Below, one piece after another: positions 1 through 4,971 of a stretch of 7,552 bases of DNA. Source of the stretch: Gammaproteobacteria bacterium (lineage in GTDB: Bacteria; Pseudomonadota; Gammaproteobacteria; SG8-11); contig JACQEQ010000082.1 in NCBI GenBank assembly GCA_016200445.1, positions 1-7,552 on the forward strand, read 5' to 3'. Each line of letters begins with the position of its first letter. The stretch's first letter is position 1. Under the pieces are notes generated by a model that was given only the letters and a program-made list of their open reading frames with translations, had not been told where the DNA came from and ran no database searches. The position numbers were made by a program, and so were the translations under genes.

Positions 1-1403
1 CCCAGGCCGATGGAATCGTGCGTGTAAACGAAGATGGTACGAATCTTCATCAACGCCGCCATGCGGAGTGCATTGCGCGCATATTCTGAGAACATCAAGA
101 ACGTGCCGCCGTACGGAATGAAGCCGCCATGTAACGCAATGCCATTCATGATCGCCGACATGCCGAACTCGCGCACGCCGTAATAAATATAATTACCGCC
201 TTTGGATTCCTTGCTGACGGGATTCAGCACTTTCCAGTCGGTGAAATTTGAACCGGTTAAATCCGCCGAACCGCCGAGCAGCTCAGGCACTACCGGTCCA
301 TAACCGTTCAATGCATTCTGGGAAGCCTTACGTGATGCGATTTTCTCAGCCTTGGCATCGACTGTCTTAACGTATTCGGCAGACTTCGTTGCCCAATCTT
401 TGGGTAATTCACCCTTCATCCGGCGTTCGAATTCCGCAGCCAACTCCGGGTGGGCTTTCTTGTACGCCGCTAACTTGTCGTTCCAGCTTTTTTCAGCCTG
501 GCCACCTTTTTCGCGCGCGCTCCAACCAGCGTAAATATTATCTGGAATCACGAAGGGCTCATGCGTCCAACCGAGGCTTTTGCGCGTAGCCGCTACTTCG
601 TCGGCACCCAGTGCTTCGCCATGGACTTTGTGAGTTCCGGCTTTGTTTGGTGAACCCCAACCGATGACCGTCTTGCAGCAGATCATCGACGGTTTGTCAG
701 TCACTTTGCGTGCGGCTTCAATGGCTTTTTTCACAGCCTCTGGATCGTGCCCGTCAACCTTAGGCACCACGTGCCAGCCGTAAGCCTCGAATCGTTTTGG
801 GGTATCGTCGGTGAACCAGCCTTCGACGTGGCCGTCGATGGAAATTCCGTTGTCATCATAGAATGCAATCAACTTACCTAAACCCAGCGTCCCGGCAAGC
901 GAACACGCCTCGTGGGAAATGCCTTCCATCAAGCATCCGTCACCCAGGAACGCATAGGTATAGTGATCGACGATTTCGTGCCCTTCCCGATTAAATTGAC
1001 CGGCCAATACTTTTTCTGCGAGCGCCATGCCGACAGCATTGGTAATGCCTTGGCCCAGTGGTCCGGTCGTGGTCTCAACGCCCGGCGTATAGCCATATTC
1101 GGGGTGGCCTGGAGTTTTAGAGTGGAGCTGACGGAAATTCTTCAACTCGTTTATTGGTAAATCGTAGCCCGTCAGATGCAACAACGAGTAAATCAGCATG
1201 GAACCATGGCCGTTGGACAACACGAAACGGTCGCGATTGGCCCACTTAGGGTTGGCCGGGTTGTGCTTCATATAGTCATTCCACAGCACTTCGGCAATGT
1301 CAGCCATGCCCATCGGCGCGCCGGGATGTCCCGAGTTGGCTTTCTGTACTGCATCCATGCTCAACGCACGAATGGCGTTGGCTAATTCTCGACGAGCTGG
1401 CAT
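1..1403 (-). CDS. tkt: Transketolase, N-terminal 467 residues (3' end outside window)
   Basis: Transketolase is a thiamine-diphosphate enzyme that moves two-carbon ketol units between sugar phosphates in the non-oxidative pentose phosphate pathway and, in autotrophs, the Calvin cycle. It is cytosolic. The frame is open from the ATG to the left edge and aligns almost without gaps to E. coli TktA from its first residues. Visible motifs are SGHPGAPMGMAD (His26), LSNGHGSMLIYSLLHL (His66), TPGHPEYGY (His100), the ThDP/metal motif GDGCLMEGISHE (about 154-165), FYDDNGISIDGHVEGW, and GVREFGM with the catalytic glutamate near residue 412. The pyrophosphate domain is complete. The pyrimidine domain is cut just after HDSIGLG, so its end and the C-terminal domain, about 200 residues by family length, lie outside. 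The start is supported by an AGGAGA Shine-Dalgarno. The gene stands alone here; its downstream partners are not visible. Confidence 0.97.
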   Translation of the reverse strand, partial: MPARRELANAIRALSMDAVQKANSGHPGAPMGMADIAEVLWNDYMKHNPANPKWANRDRFVLSNGHGSMLIYSLLHLTGYDLPINELKNFRQLHSKTPGHPEYGYTPGVETTTGPLGQGITNAVGMALAEKVLAGQFNREGHEIVDHYTYAFLGDGCLMEGISHEACSLAGTLGLGKLIAFYDDNGISIDGHVEGWFTDDTPKRFEAYGWHVVPKVDGHDPEAVKKAIEAARKVTDKPSMICCKTVIGWGSPNKAGTHKVHGEALGADEVAATRKSLGWTHEPFVIPDNIYAGWSAREKGGQAEKSWNDKLAAYKKAHPELAAEFERRMKGELPKDWATKSAEYVKTVDAKAEKIASRKASQNALNGYGPVVPELLGGSADLTGSNFTDWKVLNPVSKESKGGNYIYYGVREFGMSAIMNGIALHGGFIPYGGTFLMFSEYARNALRMAALMKIRTIFVYTHDSIGL

Positions 1404-1607
1404 GTGACTCTCCTAAAACAAAGGTTAAAAATCGAAATGATTCGGGGCCGGGATCAACGCTGTGTTCCACTGCGCGACTCGCGCGGGTTGCATTATCTAC
1501 AAGGTATACATAGGCACGTCAGGGTGGCTCCCCGCGCGCGAGCGGCGATTTTCGCTCATCCATCGAAAATGAGCAACATTCGTGCAGATAGGTAAATTCT
1601 CGGGGCG
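1404..1607. other. Transketolase leader / promoter region
   Basis: This 204-bp non-coding stretch lies between the carbonic anhydrase terminator and tkt and must hold the tkt promoter. A minus-strand GATAAT at 1497-1492 is a reasonable -10 box, but I see no good -35 hexamer 16-18 bp upstream of it. At 1548-1574 two inverted repeats interlock: ATTTTCG/CGAAAAT (1548-1554 and 1564-1570) and GCTCAT/ATGAGC (1554-1559 and 1569-1574). Only one of these hairpins could form at a time. I recognise no known riboswitch here. Confidence 0.35.
1409..1414 (-). promoter_or_regulatory. Shine-Dalgarno of transketolase
   Basis: On the minus strand AGGAGA lies 5 nt before the ATG at 1403. It agrees with the N-terminus expected from E. 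coli TktA and fixes the start. Confidence 0.8.
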
Positions 1608-1635
1608 AAAAAAACCGCCGGGATTTTTCCGGCGG
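1608..1635 (-). terminator. Intrinsic terminator of the carbonic anhydrase gene
   Basis: On the minus strand a 7-bp all-GC stem (CCGCCGG/CCGGCGG, arms 1629-1635 and 1615-1621) with a 7-nt loop is followed directly by seven T (1614-1608). It starts about 35 bp after the stop codon at 1671. This is a textbook rho-independent terminator and separates this gene from tkt. Confidence 0.9.
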
Positions 1636-1670
1636 CCGCTGGTAGGAACTTGATGCGTAGATGTAAAGGA

Positions 1671-2429
1671 TTACTCGGATGCGACTACGCTACGTTGATT
1701 CAACGCCTGCACTGGACGTGCGTTGTTACCCACGGCGGCAACAAATGATTTCACTTGTTCAGCCGAGACGGTGGTAGGTTCTTTCATCACAAACCATTGC
1801 ACACCTTCTGAACAAGGCGGCGTCGTCAATGAGCCTTTAAAGTGGTAGAACGACCGCTTTGCTGGCAGCAACTCCGCCACGTTGATCTGAGCAGTCAAGG
1901 TTGCTTCTTTGTTGATCTCCTTGGGGATGTTCGCCCATACCGGCTCTAACGTCTGGTTGGCAGTTCCGCCCTGCATGAACACGCCCACGACGGCAAGCTC
2001 GCCCTTATCGTTCTTGTGCACCAGATGCAGCTCCATATCGAAGGGCTTTTTCTTCACCGTGTTTTCACTAGGGCTGTGGAAATGGAACTGCACCAGCTTG
2101 TACACCTGCGCGCCGATCTTGATCGAGCTGTCGCCGCTGTAGTTCACCTGAACGGTATGGCCATTATTCAGTACCTTAACGGCCGAAGGTTGGTAGCTGA
2201 ACTCGATTTTGGCCAAATCACCCTTGGTTGCATCACCAAGATCAACCGGCGACTGCTCCAACCCAGCGTCACATTGCTTGAATTCCGCCTTCATCTCGGC
2301 CCAATGTGCCGGCCCATGTTCACCTTCATATCCCCAATGTACTTCTTTGCCATGGCCTTCGGCACCTGCATAAACATTTAGCGCCATGCACAATGACGCC
2401 AATCCAACAACGCTTGACATATACCGCAT
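1671..2429 (-). CDS. cah: Alpha-class carbonic anhydrase, periplasmic
   Basis: This zinc enzyme interconverts CO2 and bicarbonate. The 252-residue protein starts with a likely Sec signal peptide: a hydrophobic stretch at about 5-20 and a probable cleavage after VYA at residue 21, which places it in the periplasm. Alpha-class motifs appear in order: HWGYEG (31-36), EQSPVDL (58-64), NNGHTV with the likely proton-shuttle His91, QFHFHSPSEN with zinc ligands His116 and His118, ELHLVH with the third ligand His135, and GSLTTPPCSEGVQW (199-212) with the active-site threonines. Glu122 and Glu133 match the conserved second-shell residues. Cys53 and Cys206 sit where bacterial alpha enzymes form a disulfide, in keeping with export. 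All catalytic residues are present and the length is normal. The ATG has an AAGGGG ribosome site about 7 nt upstream. The gene is monocistronic, ending at its own terminator. Confidence 0.95.
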   Translation of the reverse strand: MRYMSSVVGLASLCMALNVYAGAEGHGKEVHWGYEGEHGPAHWAEMKAEFKQCDAGLEQSPVDLGDATKGDLAKIEFSYQPSAVKVLNNGHTVQVNYSGDSSIKIGAQVYKLVQFHFHSPSENTVKKKPFDMELHLVHKNDKGELAVVGVFMQGGTANQTLEPVWANIPKEINKEATLTAQINVAELLPAKRSFYHFKGSLTTPPCSEGVQWFVMKEPTTVSAEQVKSFVAAVGNNARPVQALNQRSVVASE

Positions 2430-2709
2430 GCAAATTCCCCTTCATGTAAGTTCTAAGGTTGTAGTTAGCCTGTCGAGACAACGGCATTTGCATGCCGCTG
2501 GCTTAAACGTCACGACACGAAAATTTTGTGCCCGTGAGCTTCCATAAATTATCGATATGCCGACATAAGGTCAATATCGAAATCAATTAGTACATCAGAT
2601 TATTATGATTCGTGGGAAAGCAATTTTGTCAGGACCGCACCATGCGCTGGGCGCCGTCGTATTCACTGCATTTTCAGGGGAGTTATTGCAGGGCAGGCGT
2701 AGGATACTG
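2430..2709. other. Spacer upstream of carbonic anhydrase, with candidate promoter and dyads
   Basis: No convincing gene lies in these 280 bp. On the minus strand TTGACC (2574-2569) and GATAAT (2553-2548) resemble sigma70 -35 and -10 boxes, but their 15-bp spacing is short. The pair overlaps an inverted repeat TCGATAT (2552-2558) / ATATCGA (2574-2580). Closer to the gene are a 15-bp imperfect palindrome, CACGAAAATTTTGTG (2516-2530), and a hairpin CGGCAT-TTGC-ATGCCG (2482-2497). These could be an operator or leader structures. I see no clear intrinsic terminator for the RRM gene upstream, so some transcription may read through. Promoter assignment is weak. Confidence 0.3.
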
Positions 2710-2985
2710 TCAATACCGCGCGCGGCGTTGGCTGCCATTGTCGCGATCACGTGCCTCGTTAACACGCAAACTGCGCCCGCCAAAATCGATGCCGTTCAGT
2801 GCGCTGATCGCAGCATGTGCTGCATTGTTTTCCATCTCTACAAAACAGAACCCGCGCGGTCTGCCGGTGTCGCGGTCCATTACTAATTTTACCGTGTGCA
2901 CTGTGCCGTGTTTTGAAAACAGCCCACGCACTTCATCATCGGTGGTTGTAAAGGGCAGGTTTCCGACGTAGATCATTTTTAGCAT
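2710..2985 (-). CDS. Small single-RRM RNA-binding protein
   Basis: The 91-residue protein is essentially one RNA recognition motif. RNP2 is IYVGNLPF (5-12) and RNP1 is RGFCFVEM (44-51), in the expected spacing, followed by the second helix and final strand (AISALNGIDFGGRSLRVNEA). RNP1 departs slightly from the usual RGFGFVEF: Cys replaces the third-position Gly/Ala, and Met replaces the last aromatic. The aromatic residues Tyr6, Phe46 and Phe48 are kept. After the domain there is only a short basic tail (ARDRDNGSQRRARY), not a long glycine-rich one. Such proteins bind single-stranded RNA; in cyanobacteria some are cold-inducible, but the target here is unknown. AGGAG lies 8 nt before the ATG at 2985. 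An in-frame ATG at 2976 is an alternative start that would remove only MLK. Confidence 0.93.
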   Translation of the reverse strand: MLKMIYVGNLPFTTTDDEVRGLFSKHGTVHTVKLVMDRDTGRPRGFCFVEMENNAAHAAISALNGIDFGGRSLRVNEARDRDNGSQRRARY

Positions 2986-3017
2986 TGCTCCGGCTCCTCG
3001 CTGTATTTTGTTTTACG

Positions 3018-3046
3018 TTGACAATTTATCGGCGCAGCATTTATCT
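3018..3046 (+). promoter_or_regulatory. Candidate sigma70 promoter toward the small cysteine gene
   Basis: A perfect TTGACA sits at 3018-3023. At 17-18 bp spacing the -10 region (TTATCTG, 3041-3047) matches the consensus poorly. If it is real, the 20-bp palindrome at 3045-3064 would cover the start point, a usual repressor position, and the leader would be about 190 nt. On the other strand TATAAA (3073-3068) could be a -10 box for the RRM gene, but without a good -35. Low confidence for both. Confidence 0.25.
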
Positions 3047-3079
3047 GCACATTTAAATGTGCAGCCGTTTATATAAATG
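3038..3079. repeat. Perfect 20-bp palindrome with outer inverted repeat
   Basis: CTGCACATTT (3045-3054) is followed at once by its exact reverse complement AAATGTGCAG (3055-3064), so the 20 bp are fully self-complementary. Outside it, CATTTAT (3038-3044) pairs with ATAAATG (3073-3079), with 8 unpaired bases on one side. The element lies between the divergent RRM and cysteine-protein genes, about 60 bp upstream of the RRM start. It could be a dimer-binding operator serving one or both genes. As RNA it would form an extended hairpin in the RRM leader, but the lack of a loop at the centre favours a DNA site. The repeat is certain; its role is inferred. Confidence 0.75.
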
Positions 3080-3113
3080 AAATTAGCTGAATTGTTTTAG
3101 ATAACCCGTCGGC

Positions 3114-3142
3114 ACCTGGTCTGCCACACTTATCGGCCAGGT
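3114..3142. repeat. Short inverted repeat ACCTGG/CCAGGT
   Basis: ACCTGG (3114-3119) and CCAGGT (3137-3142) are separated by 17 bp, 100-128 bp upstream of the small plus-strand gene. The half-sites are about two helical turns apart from centre to centre, as in some operators. Six-base arms can occur by chance. Confidence 0.25.
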
Positions 3143-3228
3143 ATTTAAAACATTAAACCGTTGCGGTAAAGGATGCCCCCGCAGCTGAGTTTTGGCGTAG
3201 ACTGAAACCATCTGACCGCTACTTTTGT

Positions 3229-3234
3229 GGAGGT
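3229..3234 (+). promoter_or_regulatory. Strong Shine-Dalgarno deciding the start of the cysteine protein
   Basis: GGAGGT lies 7 nt before the ATG at 3242, nearly ideal in sequence and spacing. An in-frame GTG at 3227 overlaps this site and has nothing comparable upstream, so the ATG is the better start. Confidence 0.8.
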
Positions 3235-3241
3235 AACGACC

Positions 3242-3433
3242 ATGGCAACGACCTTACGTCCCACCACCGTAGAAACCATTCATTGCGATGTTTGTATGAA
3301 AGAAATTCCAGTGTCTGAAGCAAAAAATGCCGAGGTGCAGGATTATGTGATGCATTTTTGCGGCTTGGAATGTTATGACCTCTGGAGCCATCAAACAGCA
3401 CCAGAAAAACCGCAGGAAAAATTAGCAAAGTAG
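3242..3433 (+). CDS. Small four-cysteine zinc-ribbon-like protein (DUF3330-like)
   Basis: This 63-residue protein has two cysteine pairs: CDVC (15-18) and C-G-L-E-C (40-44) in the context YVMHFCGLECYDLW. The layout CxxC, about 21 residues, then CxxxC preceded by His38-Phe and followed by an aromatic resembles small treble-clef metal-binding domains such as TRASH/YHS. The core CxVCMKEIPxSEAK with HFCGLxCY matches my memory of DUF3330 proteins, which have no firm function. The ends are polar and Lys/Glu/Pro-rich, with no signal peptide or membrane segment, so it is probably cytosolic. It is the only plus-strand gene in the window, divergent from the RRM gene, with an excellent ribosome site and its own terminator, which argues that it is expressed. 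Metal binding is inferred from the cysteines. The family name was not checked by search. Confidence 0.8.
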   Translation: MATTLRPTTVETIHCDVCMKEIPVSEAKNAEVQDYVMHFCGLECYDLWSHQTAPEKPQEKLAK

Positions 3434-3455
3434 CCGGAGCTAGCAAGCAGTGGTG

Positions 3456-3494
3456 AAAAAAACAATGGCCTTGAAGTCGAGGGCCATTGTTTTT
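3456..3494. terminator. Bidirectional intrinsic terminator between cysteine gene and tRNA-Arg
   Basis: A 13-bp perfect stem has arms at 3458-3470 and 3482-3494 around an 11-nt loop. Its core is CAATGGCC/GGCCATTG, bordered by an A-run on the left (3456-3462) and a T-run on the right (3490-3494). Each strand therefore shows a hairpin ending in a U tract. It lies 22 bp after the cysteine gene stop and 6 bp after the tRNA 3' end, and can stop transcription from both sides. Confidence 0.9.
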
Positions 3495-3500
3495 AATGGC

Positions 3501-3577
3501 TGGTGCGCCCGACAGGATTCGAACCTGTGGCCCCCGCCTTCGGAGGGCGGTACTCTATCCAGCTGAGCTACGGGCGC
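3501..3577 (-). tRNA. tRNA-Arg (anticodon CCG)
   Basis: The 77-nt sequence folds as a full cloverleaf on the minus strand. The acceptor is GCGCCCG/CGGGCGC with discriminator A and an encoded CCA (3503-3501). The D arm is GCTCAGCTGGATAGAG. The anticodon stem is CCGCC/GGCGG with loop CTCCGAA, and the T arm is ACAGG-TTCGAAT-CCTGT. The anticodon CCG (3543-3541) reads the arginine codon CGG. The gene has the same orientation as the glyQ-plsC operon upstream, with no obvious terminator between them, and ends at the bidirectional hairpin at 3456-3494. Confidence 0.98.
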
Positions 3578-3610
3578 ATGCGTTTAAACGTTACTGCTTC
3601 GACCCATCCC

Positions 3611-3683
3611 TGGTGCTACTACCCAGCTCATCATCCATGACTCGCGTTCGCGGCTCCTAAGCCCGCCGCTGAGCTACGGGCAC
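3611..3683 (-). pseudogene. Decayed partial copy of the tRNA-Arg gene
   Basis: On the minus strand the stretch starting at 3683 reads GTGCCCGTAGCTCAGC, identical at 15 of 16 positions to the 5' end of the intact tRNA-Arg (GCGCCCGTAGCTCAGC), which begins 106 bp downstream. After the first part of the D arm the resemblance is lost: there is no TTCGAAT T loop and no proper anticodon stem. At exactly 73 nt from the 5' end the sequence reads GCACCA, like the intact 3' end, but it pairs with the 5' end over only a few bases. The best reading is a tandem duplicate whose middle and 3' part have decayed. The 5' match is firm; the 3' boundary is tentative. Confidence 0.55.
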
Positions 3684-3717
3684 AGAACGACAGGATAACG
3701 CCTGCATCAATAAGCGT

Positions 3718-4431
3718 CTATTGGCTGCTGCCGATGCGTTGCATCTGCGCTTCGATCCATTGCTCGGCCAGGGCGTTAATTTCAGCCGCTTTGCGGCCAG
3801 TAGTTGCGATAGCCGGCCCGATCACTACCCGGATAGTGCCGGGTTTTTTCATAAAACCGTGTCGCGGCCAATATTCCCCGGCATTGTGCGCAACCGGCAC
3901 CACTGAACACGCGCTTTTCTCGGCCAGTAACGCACCGCCTTTGTGATAGGTGCCACGCTCCCCCGGCGCTACTCGCGTGCCCTCTGGAAAAATCACCACC
4001 CAACGTCCAGCACGCAGGCGCGCCGTACCTTGCACAACCAGTTGGCGAATAGCCTTAGAGCCTTGGGCACGATTAATTGCAATTGGCTCCAATAACGCCA
4101 GGCCCCAGCCGAAAAATGGAATCCATAACAGCTCGCGTTTCATCAGCCACACCTGCGGTGGAAAAATAAGCTGTAGCGCTAAGGTTTCCCATGCGGATTG
4201 GTGTTTGCAAAAGATAATCGCCGTGCTGCCGGGAATATTGTCACGACCCTCAACTTCAAAACGAAGATTGCATGTGATCGCCAACCACCACAACGTGACG
4301 CGCGCCCACTGCGAGATGAAGGCGTAGCGCACGCGAAACGGAAACGGTGTAAACAACAGACCGGCAAGGGCAAACACCACGGCAAATAACATCATTCCTG
4401 CATTAAATAAAACTGCGCGGAGAGCCTGCAT
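3718..4431 (-). CDS. plsC: Lysophospholipid (1-acyl-glycerol-3-phosphate) acyltransferase, PlsC family
   Basis: PlsC-type enzymes transfer an acyl chain to lysophosphatidic acid to make phosphatidic acid, the precursor of membrane phospholipids, at the inner face of the cytoplasmic membrane. The 237-residue protein has an N-terminal hydrophobic segment (about 8-28) that probably anchors it. The acyltransferase blocks follow: KHQSAWE (76-82), INRAQGSKAIRQ (119-130), FPEGTR (148-153) and VVPVAHNAG (177-185). Block I reads H-x4-E (His77, Glu82) instead of the usual H-x4-D. I recall this KHQSxWE form from beta- and gammaproteobacterial and neisserial homologues, so the enzyme is probably active. 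The ATG lies 3 nt after the gmhB stop, with GGGA about 10 nt before it. A TTG directly before the ATG (4434) is an alternative start. It is the last protein gene of the glyQ operon. The exact acyl acceptor cannot be told from sequence. Confidence 0.9.
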   Translation of the reverse strand: MQALRAVLFNAGMMLFAVVFALAGLLFTPFPFRVRYAFISQWARVTLWWLAITCNLRFEVEGRDNIPGSTAIIFCKHQSAWETLALQLIFPPQVWLMKRELLWIPFFGWGLALLEPIAINRAQGSKAIRQLVVQGTARLRAGRWVVIFPEGTRVAPGERGTYHKGGALLAEKSACSVVPVAHNAGEYWPRHGFMKKPGTIRVVIGPAIATTGRKAAEINALAEQWIEAQMQRIGSSQ

Positions 4432-4434
4432 CAA

Positions 4435-4971
4435 CTAATTTCCCAAGGCATCTACGGCCTGCGCTAGGTCGTCATAGACAGCCACATCGCGCAATTCGGT
4501 AACGTGTTTATCCAAGGTGCGCTGCCCTTTGCCGGTTTTTACCAAAATCGGCATGGCGCCTACTTCACGGGAGGCTTCAATATCGCGCAGCGAGTCGCCG
4601 ATGCTGGGCACGCAATCGAGATCCACCTGAAAGCGAGTAGCGATCTCACGCAACAATCCCGCTTTCGGCTTACGGCACTCGCAGCCGTCTTCGGGCCCGT
4701 GCGGGCAGAAAAATATGCCGTCAAGACCTGCGCCAAAGCGCGCCAGTTCGCGCTGCAATTTTTCGTGGATAGTATTGAGCGTGCCGATATCGAACAGACG
4801 CCGCGCGACGCCTGATTGATTGGTCGCAACGACGACCGTGAAGCCCGCTTGCTTCAAGCGCGCGATCGCCGCCAACGAACCGGCGATAGGAATGAACTCG
4901 TCCGGCGACTTGATGTAGTCGTCGGAATCTTCGTTAATTACACCGTCGCGGTCGAGAATGATGAGTTTCAT
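4435..4971 (-). CDS. gmhB: D-glycero-beta-D-manno-heptose-1,7-bisphosphate 7-phosphatase
   Basis: GmhB removes the 7-phosphate from heptose bisphosphate on the way to ADP-heptose, the donor for the LPS inner core. It is a cytosolic HAD-family phosphatase. The 178-residue protein shows HAD motif I as LDRDGV (nucleophile Asp7, acid/base Asp9), motif II as TNQSG (50-54), motif III within CRKPKAG (99-105) and motif IV as GDSLRDIEA (125-133). The zinc site is Cys89-Pro-His91 with Cys97 and Cys99. The loop between the zinc-binding pairs is shorter than in E. coli GmhB. The histidinol-phosphatase domain of HisB is related, but the setting and single-domain size favour GmhB. Its ATG overlaps the glyS stop by 4 bp, which suggests coupled translation. 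Confidence 0.93.
   Translation of the reverse strand: MKLIILDRDGVINEDSDDYIKSPDEFIPIAGSLAAIARLKQAGFTVVVATNQSGVARRLFDIGTLNTIHEKLQRELARFGAGLDGIFFCPHGPEDGCECRKPKAGLLREIATRFQVDLDCVPSIGDSLRDIEASREVGAMPILVKTGKGQRTLDKHVTELRDVAVYDDLAQAVDALGN

Noticed and set aside
1404..1607. Riboswitch in the transketolase leader
   Set aside because: Only short hairpins are present; I recognise no conserved core of a known riboswitch class.
2595..2971. Short frames overlapping the RRM gene and its downstream spacer on both strands
   Set aside because: They overlap a gene with clear RNP1 and RNP2 motifs, show no recognisable domain and lack ribosome sites.
3227..3241. GTG at 3227 as start of the cysteine protein
   Set aside because: It overlaps the GGAGGT that serves the ATG at 3242 and has no ribosome site of its own.
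3581..3590. Palindrome CGTTTAAACG just upstream of tRNA-Arg as a regulatory site
   Set aside because: Ten-base palindromes are common by chance and nothing else supports a role.
3611..3683. A second functional tRNA with CCA end
   Set aside because: Length and both ends look tRNA-like, but there is no TTCGAAT loop, no proper anticodon stem and only a few acceptor base pairs.
4432..4434. TTG at 4434 as start of plsC
   Set aside because: An ATG follows immediately and the difference is one residue. The ATG is preferred, though TTG cannot be ruled out.
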